Below, piece after piece: positions 18,415 to 28,104 of a DNA stretch of 64,000 bases (position 1 is the stretch's first letter; every line of letters begins with the position of its first letter). The position numbers and the translations under genes were made by a program. Under the pieces are notes generated by a model. That model saw only the letters and a list, made by a program, of their open reading frames with translations, was not told where the DNA came from and did no database searches. The stretch is from Nostoc sp. CENA543 (GTDB lineage: Bacteria > Cyanobacteriota > Cyanobacteriia > Cyanobacteriales > Nostocaceae): NCBI RefSeq assembly GCF_002896875.1, contig NZ_CP023278.1, positions 434,001 to 498,000 of the forward strand, given 5' to 3'.

Positions 18415-19575
18415 ATGTTAAAAGTTGTAATTGATGCCACCCCAGTAGCTCCAAAACCAAGTGGGGTTGGCTTTTATGTTTTTAATCTAATATGTGCGCT
18501 TGACACACTACAGTCCTCAGAAAACTTTCAGTTAGGAATAGTTTATCAACCAGGTTTAAAAAAGTGGCTAAGTAGAGACTTTAGTTTTCCTCCTGCTCTG
18601 AAACATTATTCTTACAAGCATTTAATGCCTTTACCGGTAAGAATATCTGATTTATTATTAGATTTAAATTTTAGTCCCAGCTTATCTTATTTTGAAAAAT
18701 ATTTTGATTACCCAGATATATTACAAGGAACCAATTACTCAGTTTATCCCTGCAAGAATACCTTGAGGGTTATGAATATATATGATTTAACTTTTATAAA
18801 ATATCCCAATTATGTAGATTCGGTTGTAAAAAATTATAAAGAAAAGGTCAAGCGTTGTTTGAAGTGGACAGATTTAGTTTTAACAATTTCGGAAAGCTCA
18901 AAACAAGATATTGTGAAATATTTGCAAATAAATCCGGAAAAAGTTTATGTTACGCCATTAGCTAGTCGCTATCATTCCAATTCTGTATCACCAGAACTTT
19001 TGGAGAGTTTGGAAATACAAGCTAAGTATGATTTCTCTAAGCCATATTTACTATTTGTCAGCACTATAGAACCAAGAAAAAATATTAATTCTATAATCAC
19101 AGTGTTTAATTTATTAAAGCAAAACTATAAAGTCGAACATCAATTAGTATTGATTGGAAAAAAAGGTTGGGGTTATGAACCCATATTTTCTGCTATCGCA
19201 AGTTCTCCTTGGAGGGATGAAATACATCATCTAGACTATTTATCTGATGAATTAGTGGCATTATTTTATTCAAAAGCAGATGTTTTTGTGTATCCATCTC
19301 ACTATGAAGGGTTTGGTTTGCCTGTTTTGGAAGCTATGACGTTAGGTGCGCCGGTTGTTAGTTCCAATACTTCATCAATTCCAGAAGTAGCGGGAGACGC
19401 TGCTATTTTGATAGATCCTCAAGATCCTATGCAACTAGCGGAAAGTATATTAAAAGTAATTAGCGATCGCCAGTTGCGACAGGATTTAATTGATAGAGGT
19501 AAAGCTAGAGCAAAACTATTCTCTTGGGAACGAACAGCAAGGGAAACATTAAACGCTTATAGAACAATTATTTAA
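18415..19575 (+). CDS. GT4 family glycosyltransferase
   Basis: A 386-residue GT-B enzyme. [14 protein letters not shown] near residue 13 is the acceptor-domain loop of mannosyltransferase-type GT4 proteins. [15 protein letters not shown] near residue 214 opens the donor domain, and [23 protein letters not shown] near residue 293 holds the E-x7-E motif. The stop codon overlaps the ATG of the next gene by one base (TAATG), so the two are translationally coupled. Upstream is a 240-bp gap with a gene remnant. Confidence 0.88.
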   Translation: MLKVVIDATPVAPKPSGVGFYVFNLICALDTLQSSENFQLGIVYQPGLKKWLSRDFSFPPALKHYSYKHLMPLPVRISDLLLDLNFSPSLSYFEKYFDYPDILQGTNYSVYPCKNTLRVMNIYDLTFIKYPNYVDSVVKNYKEKVKRCLKWTDLVLTISESSKQDIVKYLQINPEKVYVTPLASRYHSNSVSPELLESLEIQAKYDFSKPYLLFVSTIEPRKNINSIITVFNLLKQNYKVEHQLVLIGKKGWGYEPIFSAIASSPWRDEIHHLDYLSDELVALFYSKADVFVYPSHYEGFGLPVLEAMTLGAPVVSSNTSSIPEVAGDAAILIDPQDPMQLAESILKVISDRQLRQDLIDRGKARAKLFSWERTARETLNAYRTII

Positions 19576-20651
19576 TGAGTACAAGTCAGTTAGTTATTAA
19601 CTTATCTATCCTGTTATCTCAACCTACAGGGATAAGTAACTATGCTCAAAATATTGTTCCTTATTTACAACAGCTTAACCCTACTTTATTAACAGCTAAT
19701 AGTTATCCTGAATTTAAATGCTATTCTGTACCTGATAATTTAACACCTGCTCATGGTACTAAAGGACATTTTCGCCGCTTAATGTGGACACAATCCCAGT
19801 TGCCGAAAATTTATCAAGAGTTAAAATCTCATCTTTTATTTTCACCTCTACCGGAAGCACCGATTTATAGCAACTGTCGCTTTGTTGTGATGTCTCATGA
19901 CTTGATACCGTTGCGTTTTCCCAGGCGTTTTTCACCGTTGACACCCTATCATCGCTATTACGTTCCGCAGGTTCTCAAACAAGCGCAACATATTATTTGT
20001 AACTCGCAATCTACAGCTAGTGATATTGTCAATTTTTACCAAGTTCCAGCTAGTAAAATTACTCCGATTCCCTTAGCGCACGATCGCACCCATTTTCGTA
20101 ATCTCAATTTACCAACTGGCAACTACTTTCTCTACATCGGTAGACAAGACCTTTACAAAAATCTGCACCGCCTGATTGCGGCTTTTGCTGCGCTACCCCA
20201 CCATCATGACTACGAACTATGGCTAGCAGGCCCAACTGACAAGCGTTACACCCCACTGCTACAAAAACAAACAGCAGAATTAGGGATAACTCATCGTGTC
20301 AAGTTCCTGAGTTATGTACCTTACGATGAATTACCTACAATTATTAATCAAGCGATCGCACTTGTATTCCCTAGTCTGTGGGAAGGTTTCGGTTTCCCCG
20401 TTCTAGAAGCAATGGCTTGCGGTACACCAGTGATTACATCAAATTTGTCATCTTTACCAGAAGTAGCTGGTGACGCAGCCATTTTAATTAATCCCTACAA
20501 CACAGCAGAAATCACCGATGCAATGCAGATGCTAGCTAATGATATTAAATTGCGATCGCAACTTTCAACCCAAGGTTTAGCTCAAGCCAATCAATTTAGT
20601 TGGGAAAAAACTGGACTTGCTACTGTTGAAGTATTATCTCGTCATCTATAA
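19575..20651 (+). CDS. GT4 family glycosyltransferase
   Basis: A 358-residue GT-B enzyme, distinct from its neighbour but of the same subfamily. It has QPTGISNYAQNIVPYL near residue 16, the donor-domain start FLYIGRQDLYKNLHRLI near residue 184, and FPSLWEGFGFPVLEAMACGTPVI near residue 263 with the E-x7-E motif. It starts in the TAATG overlap with the preceding GT4 gene, so the pair likely acts in sequence on one glycan. A convergent NHL-repeat gene follows after 98 bp, ending the polysaccharide region. Confidence 0.88.
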   Translation: MSTSQLVINLSILLSQPTGISNYAQNIVPYLQQLNPTLLTANSYPEFKCYSVPDNLTPAHGTKGHFRRLMWTQSQLPKIYQELKSHLLFSPLPEAPIYSNCRFVVMSHDLIPLRFPRRFSPLTPYHRYYVPQVLKQAQHIICNSQSTASDIVNFYQVPASKITPIPLAHDRTHFRNLNLPTGNYFLYIGRQDLYKNLHRLIAAFAALPHHHDYELWLAGPTDKRYTPLLQKQTAELGITHRVKFLSYVPYDELPTIINQAIALVFPSLWEGFGFPVLEAMACGTPVITSNLSSLPEVAGDAAILINPYNTAEITDAMQMLANDIKLRSQLSTQGLAQANQFSWEKTGLATVEVLSRHL

Positions 20652-20749
20652 ATTAGCTGCTGATGAGAGCAGTAAACTTACTGAAATAAACCCACAAAAA
20701 TTATAGAACTCACAAAGATTTTTTACTGTATTTGCGCCTCTGTGGGAAC

Positions 20750-22267
20750 TTAAAACTTATTCGGAATACAAACGTCAGGCGTACACAAACCAAGAAATTC
20801 TAGAGTCATCACCTCTAGCGTATTTAAGTCTACGCGACGAACAGCATGGTTGTTGGTGTCACATATATATAGATGTGAACCCATAACACTCAATCCTGAA
20901 GGTTCAAAAAAGCGGGTACTTTTACCCTGTCCGTTTTGTAAACCCACAGAACCATCCCCCAAAACTGTTTGACAATTCCCTGTGCTGGGACTGACTAATT
21001 TAATTTTGTGGTTGTAGGTATCTGCTACCCATAAAAAATTATTGGCGTATTCGATTCCTAAACAGTGCTGTAACCTGACATCCTCGCCTTGTCCATCAGC
21101 ATCACCAAACCCAAATAAATCTCCACTTCCACAGATAGTTCTGACTTGGTAGGGTGCTATTAATCCCACACCACGAATTGAACTAGTTTCGCTGTCAGCA
21201 ATAAATAACTCTTGTCCGTTGGTGGTAATTCCGCTAGGTTGAGCAAAAGCAGATTCAGTTAGTGAACCATCAAAACAACCTTCTGCACCTGTACCCGCAT
21301 AGGTGGAAATCATCCTAGTGTCTAAGTTCATACACCAAATTTGATGTGAACCCGCCATTGCAATGAATAAATTATTTCCAACTTTCACTATATCCCAAGG
21401 AGAATTGAGGGGAGTTTCTAAGCTAACACCCCCATGAGGGTAAATATTACGGCTTTGTTCACCAGTCCCGGCGATGGTTTCTACTAGTTGATGTTGCAGA
21501 TCAACTCGACGTATTGCATGATTCTCGGTATCAGCAACATACAAAATTTCATTGGTGACATCAAATGTTATTCCTTGGGGTGCAGAAAACTGTGCTGTTG
21601 AAAAATCACCATCTGTCAAACCAGCTTTACCATTACCAATTACATGAATAATTTCGCCATCTACAGAACTCATCACGATCCGATGGTGTCCAGAGTCAGT
21701 GATAAACAACGCTGCTGGGGTAGCCAAGACTTTACCTGGAAACGCCAGAGGTGTGATTAATGGTTGTCGCTGTTTTTCTAAAGTCAGCCTGAGTTCTTGA
21801 AAGTTAAGTGTACCTTTGTGTTGATGTTCTTGAATCAACTTTGCAATCAGTTGGTCTAAAGTATCACGATTACCTTCACCAGAAATAGTAGTAATTACGT
21901 AACCATCTGGGTCAATGACGATGAATGTAGGCCAAGCACGTACTGTATATTCTTGCCAAACACGAAAATTCTTGTCTACTATCACCGGATGTTCGATGTC
22001 GTAACGCAGGATGGCTTGGCGGATGTTTTCGGTTTCTTGTTCGTTGTCAAATTTTGCAGAGTGAACACCGATGACTGTCAGACTGTTTTGATATTTCTGC
22101 TCTAGATACTTGAGGTCTGGTAAAACATGAAGACAATTGATACAGCAGTATGTCCAAAAATCTAAAATGACTACTCTACCCCTAAGTTTTTTGAGTAATA
22201 TTGGTTGCTCAGTGTTAAACCAAGTAAAATTTTGCGGTAGTTCTGGGGATCTGACACGAGAAATCAT
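20750..22267 (-). CDS. Thioredoxin-like/NHL-repeat protein, NHLRC2-like
   Basis: A 505-residue protein. Residues ~1-145 form a TlpA/thioredoxin-like domain with an unusual active site, WTYCCINC, and a cis-Pro region RAWPTFIVIDPDG. Residues ~170-500 are NHL repeats forming a beta-propeller (GNGKAGLTDGDFSTAQFSAP, then DTENHAIRRVD, DTYNHKIKLV and DTNNHAVRRVD). This architecture and the CCINC motif match bacterial relatives of human NHLRC2. The protein has no signal peptide, so it is probably cytosolic. Its biochemical role is not established; a thiol-redox function is inferred. It is convergent with the GT4 gene, and its 5' side is a short intergenic repeat (TTTTGGATTTTGGATT). Confidence 0.85.
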   Translation of the reverse strand: MISRVRSPELPQNFTWFNTEQPILLKKLRGRVVILDFWTYCCINCLHVLPDLKYLEQKYQNSLTVIGVHSAKFDNEQETENIRQAILRYDIEHPVIVDKNFRVWQEYTVRAWPTFIVIDPDGYVITTISGEGNRDTLDQLIAKLIQEHQHKGTLNFQELRLTLEKQRQPLITPLAFPGKVLATPAALFITDSGHHRIVMSSVDGEIIHVIGNGKAGLTDGDFSTAQFSAPQGITFDVTNEILYVADTENHAIRRVDLQHQLVETIAGTGEQSRNIYPHGGVSLETPLNSPWDIVKVGNNLFIAMAGSHQIWCMNLDTRMISTYAGTGAEGCFDGSLTESAFAQPSGITTNGQELFIADSETSSIRGVGLIAPYQVRTICGSGDLFGFGDADGQGEDVRLQHCLGIEYANNFLWVADTYNHKIKLVSPSTGNCQTVLGDGSVGLQNGQGKSTRFFEPSGLSVMGSHLYICDTNNHAVRRVDLNTLEVMTLEFLGLCTPDVCIPNKF

Positions 22268-22421
22268 ACCAATTTTGGATTTTGAATTTTGGATTTTGGA
22301 TTGAAAACCTAGATTTTTAGACTATTCCCGAATCTTGAAACAATACTACCTATCTCGATTCAAGACCATAGATTAATTCAAAATGAAGGAATAAAGTTAA
22401 ATCTGATATTTTTTCGGGGTT

Positions 22422-23345
22422 GTGTCTGCTGTGAACAAATTTGAGAAATTAAATACCGACGATTTACGTGGTTGGGTGGAATTAGCGAAAACTCAAACGC
22501 ATTTGGGGAAAGTTTGCGATCGCATTCCACAATTAGCTAAGGCTGATCCCCGTTGGTTTGCAGTCCACATTTGCTGTGAATCAACACCAAGTTACAGTGT
22601 TGGAGATACGGCTTGTGTATTTCCACTGATGAGTGTTATCAAGCCTTTCTCTCTACTCTATCTGCTAGAACAATTTGGTGCAGAACAAGTGCTGCAATGG
22701 GTGGGTGTTGAACCCTCAGATGCACCTTTCAATTCTTTAGAACAGTTGGTGGCTGATGGTGGTAAACCCCGCAACCCCATGATTAATAGTGGGGCGATTA
22801 CTTTGGCTGATAAGTTACCTGGAAGGGATATTAGCGATCGCACTCAATCTTTTTGTCAATGGTTAAATCAATCGGCTGGCTGTCAACTCCAACTAGATGA
22901 AGTCATACTGGCTTCAGTTAGGTCGTCTCGTTCTCCAGCAAATCAGGCGATCGCTAATCATTTATTCCAGACAGGAAATATTACAAATCCCGACATTGCT
23001 CTTGACATATACGAACAAATATGCTGTTTTTCGGGAACTGTCCAAGATTTAAGCCTACTCGGAAAACTCTTAGCTTGTCAGCACGAGAAGATACCATCTC
23101 AGCACCGTCAGATAGTCAATGGTGTGATGTTAACCTGCGGTTTATACGAAGCTTCACCGTTATTAGCGATCAAAATTGGACTACCGATGAAGTCGGGGAT
23201 CGGTGGTGGGTTATTAGCGATATTACCAGGGGAAGGAGCGATCGCTTGTTACAATCCGGTTTTAGATCGTATCGGTAATCCCATAGCAGCGATCGCGTTT
23301 GTAGAACTGTTAGCCCAAAAGCTAGAGTTGAGTATTTTTCATTGA
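22422..23345 (+). CDS. glsA: Glutaminase
   Basis: A 307-residue serine-dependent beta-lactamase-fold glutaminase, hydrolysing L-glutamine to glutamate and ammonia. The catalytic SxxK motif is Ser71-x-x-Lys74 in PLMSVIKPF. GGKPRNPMINSGAITLAD (~118-135) and MKSGIGGGLLAILPGEGAI near the C-terminus are family signatures. The length matches the usual ~305-310 residues. The start is a GTG at 22422; a second GTG at 22431 is better spaced (11 nt) from GGGG at 22416 and is equally possible. It stands alone between a minus-strand NHL gene and a minus-strand lipoprotein gene. Confidence 0.92.
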   Translation: MSAVNKFEKLNTDDLRGWVELAKTQTHLGKVCDRIPQLAKADPRWFAVHICCESTPSYSVGDTACVFPLMSVIKPFSLLYLLEQFGAEQVLQWVGVEPSDAPFNSLEQLVADGGKPRNPMINSGAITLADKLPGRDISDRTQSFCQWLNQSAGCQLQLDEVILASVRSSRSPANQAIANHLFQTGNITNPDIALDIYEQICCFSGTVQDLSLLGKLLACQHEKIPSQHRQIVNGVMLTCGLYEASPLLAIKIGLPMKSGIGGGLLAILPGEGAIACYNPVLDRIGNPIAAIAFVELLAQKLELSIFH

Positions 23346-23370
23346 ATCAGGAGAAGAGTAGGAAGGGGGC

Positions 23371-23407
23371 AGGGGTGCAGGGGTGCAGGGGTGCAGGGGT
23401 GCAGGGG
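23371..23407. repeat. Tandem 8-bp repeat (AGGGGTGC units)
   Basis: Four complete AGGGGTGC units plus a partial fifth lie just after the glutaminase gene. They are followed by ATGCCCC-type heptamers up to 23459. These are short tandemly repeated repetitive sequences typical of filamentous cyanobacteria. Confidence 0.85.
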
Positions 23408-23459
23408 AGAACAATACAACCACCCAATGCCCCATGCCCCATGCCCAATACCCTATGAT

Positions 23460-25013
23460 CTATTCTCCAGATGCAGGACGCGATCGCCTTTGGAAATAAT
23501 CTCTCAAATTCACCTTTTTGGGTTTATTGGCAGGTTTTTCAGATGATTCAGCGTCCTTGACCTCTGGTTGAGGTTCTGGGGTAGGAGTAGGTGAAGGTTG
23601 ATTTGTAACTGGTGGTGGTAATTCTTCCTTAACTTGAGGCTGAGGTACTACTTCTATTTGGGGTTCAGCAGTCATGCTTGGTGATGGTGTTGGCGTTATT
23701 TCTATTTGGGGTTCAGGGGTAACGCTGGGTGATGGTAATGCTGTTGGTTTCTCCTCTGGTTGTGGTTCAGGGGTAATGCTGGGTGATGGTGTTGCTGTGA
23801 CTTCTGGATGTGGTTCAGGAGTAATAGGTGATGGTGTTGCTGTTGGTTTCGCCTCTGGCTGTGGTTCAGGTGTAATGGGTGATGGTGTTGCTGTAACTTC
23901 TGGCTGTGGTGTAGGAATTGGAATGGGGGTAGGCGATGACTTTGGAGATTTAGGTTCTAACTCAGTATTTTCAGGTTGTTCTACTTCAGGTGTTGTCAGT
24001 GTAGGTAATTCGGTCGGTTTGGGAGTAGGTGCAGTTTCTGGTTGTGGTGTTTCTAGAACTTCGGGTGTTGGCTGGGGTTCTGGTGTAGGTTCTGTGACTG
24101 GTTGTTTAGCTGCATAGGAGGAATCTACAATGCTGCGTACCTCATCAGCTGTTAATTCGCCTCTGGTAATTCTAGAGAGTGTGTCTTTACCCTTCGGTTG
24201 GTAGTTAACTAGTCTAACTGTGGTGTTAAAAGCATTTTTGACTGGGTTTCCCTGATTATCGAGGAATTCTAACTTCACCCAGTTCACGCCAGGTTTAAAG
24301 CCTTTGAGGTAAACTGACTGCCAGCGATCGAGTACAAAACTTTCACCATTAATCGTGCAGCGAATCCGCCAATCACTAAATAAGTCATTTGTATTATCTT
24401 CAGCGCGTAAGTGTAGAGGCGCGTTAGTCAGGTAAAAGTCTAACAAGATGGGTTCTGCACCATAACTACCTTGAGGACTGTTGTAGGTTAACAGGGGTAG
24501 GGATGGATCAGGGTTATGGTCGTCAGTTTTGGTGAATAAATGAAAAGTTGTCTTGGCATAAGCACCCGCATTTTTAAAACTCTCATGCCAAGGGCGAGAC
24601 GCAAAGACGCGCAGAGTATGAGTGCCTGGGGATAAGTCTGACAATACCAGGGGCTTTTCTAAGTCATAAATGGGAATATCAGGCTGATTATCAACTATTA
24701 AATGTAAATAAGGGCCAAGTTCCCATTGTGGATGCTGAAAAATCGGTAAATCTTTAACTTGAAGCCGGACTGTCACTTTGTTGTCTGTGAGAATCTCATC
24801 AGGTTGGGGCGTAATAATTTGGACTTGTGGCCGATAGGCTTCTAAAGTTGACCGTAGCTGTTGAATAACTGCTGGTGGCGATACTTCGGAAAACTGCCGA
24901 GATATTTGCTGAGGTTGGTCTTTGTGCTTAACAGATATTTCCTGTCCTACGCTTTTTTCTCCACAACTAGCCAAACTCAAGACGAACAATAGTGTAATTA
25001 GCCACCTCAACAT
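23460..25013 (-). CDS. Lipoprotein with Ig-like N-terminal region and Pro-rich repeat tail
   Basis: A 517-residue protein, starting at the ATG at 25011-25013 (MLRWLITLLFVLSLASCGEK), which is a lipoprotein signal with an LASC lipobox. The open frame extends 60 residues further upstream, but that part is read from GGTGTAG-type tandem repeat DNA and would bury the signal. Residues ~40-290 contain beta-rich segments (VTVRLQVKDLPIF, GTHTLRVFASRPW) resembling Ig-like domains. Residues ~310-490 are a Pro/Thr/Glu-rich tail with repeated TPSPITPEPQPE units, probably an extended spacer across the periplasm or wall. The tail ends in a basic NLRDYFQRRSR. No family function is known to me. Confidence 0.75.
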   Translation of the reverse strand: MLRWLITLLFVLSLASCGEKSVGQEISVKHKDQPQQISRQFSEVSPPAVIQQLRSTLEAYRPQVQIITPQPDEILTDNKVTVRLQVKDLPIFQHPQWELGPYLHLIVDNQPDIPIYDLEKPLVLSDLSPGTHTLRVFASRPWHESFKNAGAYAKTTFHLFTKTDDHNPDPSLPLLTYNSPQGSYGAEPILLDFYLTNAPLHLRAEDNTNDLFSDWRIRCTINGESFVLDRWQSVYLKGFKPGVNWVKLEFLDNQGNPVKNAFNTTVRLVNYQPKGKDTLSRITRGELTADEVRSIVDSSYAAKQPVTEPTPEPQPTPEVLETPQPETAPTPKPTELPTLTTPEVEQPENTELEPKSPKSSPTPIPIPTPQPEVTATPSPITPEPQPEAKPTATPSPITPEPHPEVTATPSPSITPEPQPEEKPTALPSPSVTPEPQIEITPTPSPSMTAEPQIEVVPQPQVKEELPPPVTNQPSPTPTPEPQPEVKDAESSEKPANKPKKVNLRDYFQRRSRPASGE

Positions 25014-25721
25014 AGGCAAAACAATGGAATAGGGGTGTAGGGGTGTAGAGGTGTAGGGGATGGGGTTTTGGGCTTTGGGCTTTGGGATCAAAATCTCCCC
25101 TAGCCTCCTGTACTCCTGCCCCCTGCCTCTTGCCTCTCCGAAGTTTCGATCCGAGGAAGCCTCAGCTCGAACTTCTCTGTGCCTGTGCTTCATGGCTGAT
25201 ACCCGATGATTATTTTTGACAACTGCTTGATTATTTTGACTGATATTATCTCCTGCAAACTACGGTCTTGAAGGTTAAATCTGTCCTACATACCATGAAT
25301 GTTTAAAATCGACGTAATAAACGTTAGATTATTTACATCTTGTATTGATTAAGTATTTAAATAACAAATCAAATTCATTGATAAACAAATATACCAAGTG
25401 CTAGAGCCTGCTGTGGACTTGGCTTCCGATGTATCAAAGGATAAATTTTACGAATTGTTATTGTTTGTAAATTAAATAGATAAAGTATTGACTTTTTGGC
25501 AAATAGTTTGCAGGTAAAAGGCAAGTAAGACAATTATTCTAGGGATTTTGAATTATTGTTAAAATCTCTCCAACAATGTACAAGTGAAGACTTTATAATT
25601 CAACAGAAACAAATTTCCACATAGCGTCTTCATCGCGGCTCCAGAAAAATTCTGTGGGAAGCGATCGCGGTTCTCTCTGTGGTTTCATGATTCCTCATTC
25701 CTTATCTAGAGAGGAGGTCGA
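25014..25721. other. Intergenic region upstream of psaA, 0.7 kb
   Basis: The first ~180 bp next to the lipoprotein gene are tandem-repeat DNA (GGTGTAG units). The rest is A/T-rich with GCGATCGC near 25662 and a strong GAGGAGG ribosome site just before psaA. It must contain the psaA promoter(s), which in cyanobacteria are light-regulated, but I cannot pick a -35/-10 pair or a clear RpaB-type direct repeat with confidence. TTTACATCTTGTATTGAT near 25332 is only a weak match. Confidence 0.5.
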
Positions 25722-27980
25722 ATGACGATTAGTCCTCCGGAGCGAGAGGAAAAAAAAGCAAGAGTGATAGTTGATAACGATCCAGTACCAACCTCATTGG
25801 AAAAATGGGCGCAACCTGGACACTTCGACAAATCCTTAGCTAGAGGCCCCAAAACCACCACATGGATTTGGAACCTTCATGCCCTCGCCCACGATTTTGA
25901 TACACATACAAGCGATTTAGAAGACATTTCCCGCAAGATTTTTGCGGCTCACTTCGGACACCTGGCCGTTGTGACCATTTGGTTAAGCGGGATGATATTC
26001 CACGGCGCGAAGTTTTCTAACTACGAAGCCTGGTTGAGCGACCCCTTGGGTGTAAAACCCAGCGCGCAAGTTGTTTGGCCAATTGTGGGACAAGACATCT
26101 TAAACGGTGATGTAGGTGGTGGATTCCACGGTATTCAAATCACCTCTGGCTTGTTCCAAGTATGGCGGGGCTGGGGGATCACCAACTCCTTCCAGTTATA
26201 CTGCACCGCGATCGGTGGCTTAGTGCTAGCAGGTTTGTTCTTGTTTGCTGGTTGGTTCCACTACCACAAACGCGCTCCCAAACTGGAATGGTTCCAGAAT
26301 GTGGAGTCCATGCTGAACCACCACCTGCAAGTGCTGTTAGGCTGCGGTTCTTTGGGATGGGCTGGTCACTTGATTCACGTCTCCGCCCCAATCAACAAGC
26401 TCTTAGATGCAGGTGTGGCTGTTAAAGACATCCCCTTGCCTCATGAGTTCATCCTGAACAAAGACCTGTTGATTGAGCAGTTCCCCGGCTTTGCTAGCGG
26501 TTTAACACCTTTCTTCACCTTGAACTGGGGTCAGTACGCTGACTTCTTGACCTTCAAGGGTGGTTTAAACCCTGTTACCGGCGGCTTGTGGTTGACTGAC
26601 ATCTCTCACCACCACCTAGCGATCGCTGTACTCTTCATCATCGCTGGTCATCAATACCGCACTAACTGGGGAATTGGTCACAGCATCAAAGAGATCCTGG
26701 AAAACCACAAAGGCCCCTTCACTGGGGAAGGTCACAAGGGTCTTTATGAGAACATGACCACCTCCTGGCACGCTCAATTGGCAACCAACCTAGCTTTCTT
26801 AGGTTCTTTGACAATCATCATCGCGCATCATATGTACGCGATGCCCCCCTATCCTTACTTGGCGACTGACTACGCAACTCAGTTGTGTATCTTCACCCAC
26901 CATATTTGGATCGGCGGATTCTTGATTGTGGGCGGTGCTGCTCACGCTGCCATCTTCATGGTGCGTGATTACGATCCTGTTGTGAACCAAAACAACGTTC
27001 TGGATCGGGTGATTCGTCACCGGGATGCAATTATTTCTCACCTGAACTGGGTTTGTATTTTCCTAGGCTTCCACAGCTTTGGTCTATACATCCACAACGA
27101 CACAATGCGTGCATTGGGTCGTCCCCAAGATATGTTCTCCGACACAGCAATTCAGTTACAACCAGTATTTGCTCAGTGGGTGCAGAACCTGCACACATTA
27201 GCACCTGGTGGTACAGCTCCCAACGCTTTAGAACCAGTTAGCTATGCTTTTGGCGGTGGTATTCTGGCTGTCGGTGGCAAGGTCGCAATGATGCCCATCG
27301 CTTTGGGTACTGCTGACTTCATGGTTCACCACATCCATGCTTTCACCATCCACGTAACTGTACTGATTCTGCTCAAGGGCGTACTGTTTGCTCGCAGTTC
27401 TCGCTTGATCCCCGATAAAGCCAACTTAGGCTTCCGCTTCCCTTGCGACGGCCCTGGCCGTGGCGGTACCTGCCAAGTTTCCGGTTGGGATCATGTGTTC
27501 CTCGGACTGTTCTGGATGTACAATTCCTTGTCAATTGTAATTTTCCACTTCAGCTGGAAAATGCAATCTGATGTTTGGGGAACAGTAGACGCAGCTGGTA
27601 ATGTGTCTCATATTACTGGTGGTAACTTTGCCCAAAGTGCCATCACCATCAACGGCTGGTTGCGTGACTTCTTGTGGGCGCAAGCTTCACAAGTAATCAA
27701 CTCCTACGGTAGTGCTTTGTCTGCTTACGGACTCATGTTCCTGGGCGCACACTTCGTTTGGGCATTCAGCTTAATGTTCCTGTTCAGTGGTCGTGGCTAC
27801 TGGCAAGAGCTAATTGAGTCCATCGTTTGGGCGCATAATAAACTGAAGGTAGCTCCAGCAATCCAACCCCGCGCTTTGAGCATCACTCAAGGTCGTGCAG
27901 TTGGTGTAGCTCACTACCTCCTGGGAGGGATTGCCACAACCTGGGCATTCTTCCACGCACACATTCTTTCAGTAGGATAG
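25722..27980 (+). CDS. psaA: Photosystem I P700 apoprotein A1
   Basis: A 752-residue core subunit of photosystem I. It binds P700, most antenna chlorophylls and, with PsaB, the 4Fe-4S centre FX. The FX cysteine loop is visible as [19 protein letters not shown] near residue 566. Eleven hydrophobic helices with many His chlorophyll ligands are evident, and the length is normal. The start ATG is preceded by GAGGAGG at good spacing. psaB follows 124 bp downstream, the usual cyanobacterial arrangement. Codon use is strongly biased, as expected for a highly expressed gene. Confidence 0.99.
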   Translation: MTISPPEREEKKARVIVDNDPVPTSLEKWAQPGHFDKSLARGPKTTTWIWNLHALAHDFDTHTSDLEDISRKIFAAHFGHLAVVTIWLSGMIFHGAKFSNYEAWLSDPLGVKPSAQVVWPIVGQDILNGDVGGGFHGIQITSGLFQVWRGWGITNSFQLYCTAIGGLVLAGLFLFAGWFHYHKRAPKLEWFQNVESMLNHHLQVLLGCGSLGWAGHLIHVSAPINKLLDAGVAVKDIPLPHEFILNKDLLIEQFPGFASGLTPFFTLNWGQYADFLTFKGGLNPVTGGLWLTDISHHHLAIAVLFIIAGHQYRTNWGIGHSIKEILENHKGPFTGEGHKGLYENMTTSWHAQLATNLAFLGSLTIIIAHHMYAMPPYPYLATDYATQLCIFTHHIWIGGFLIVGGAAHAAIFMVRDYDPVVNQNNVLDRVIRHRDAIISHLNWVCIFLGFHSFGLYIHNDTMRALGRPQDMFSDTAIQLQPVFAQWVQNLHTLAPGGTAPNALEPVSYAFGGGILAVGGKVAMMPIALGTADFMVHHIHAFTIHVTVLILLKGVLFARSSRLIPDKANLGFRFPCDGPGRGGTCQVSGWDHVFLGLFWMYNSLSIVIFHFSWKMQSDVWGTVDAAGNVSHITGGNFAQSAITINGWLRDFLWAQASQVINSYGSALSAYGLMFLGAHFVWAFSLMFLFSGRGYWQELIESIVWAHNKLKVAPAIQPRALSITQGRAVGVAHYLLGGIATTWAFFHAHILSVG

Positions 27981-28104
27981 CAATCAGTTTACGGAGTGCT
28001 GAGTTGTGAGTCCTGAGTGCTGAGTAATCAAAACTTAGAACTCAAAGCTCAGAACTCCCAAAGCTGAAACCTGATGGCTAAAGGTCAGAGGAAATATCAA
28101 ACCT

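Noticed and set aside
23674-24117. Gly/Val/Ser-rich open frame on the plus strand
   Set aside because: It is the complement of the Pro/Thr-rich repeat tail of the lipoprotein; the composition is forced by that repeat.
25325-25355. Possible RpaB-type (HLR1) site upstream of psaA, TTTACATCTTGTATTGAT
   Set aside because: Only the first half fits the direct-repeat consensus; the second half differs at several positions and the distance to psaA is large.
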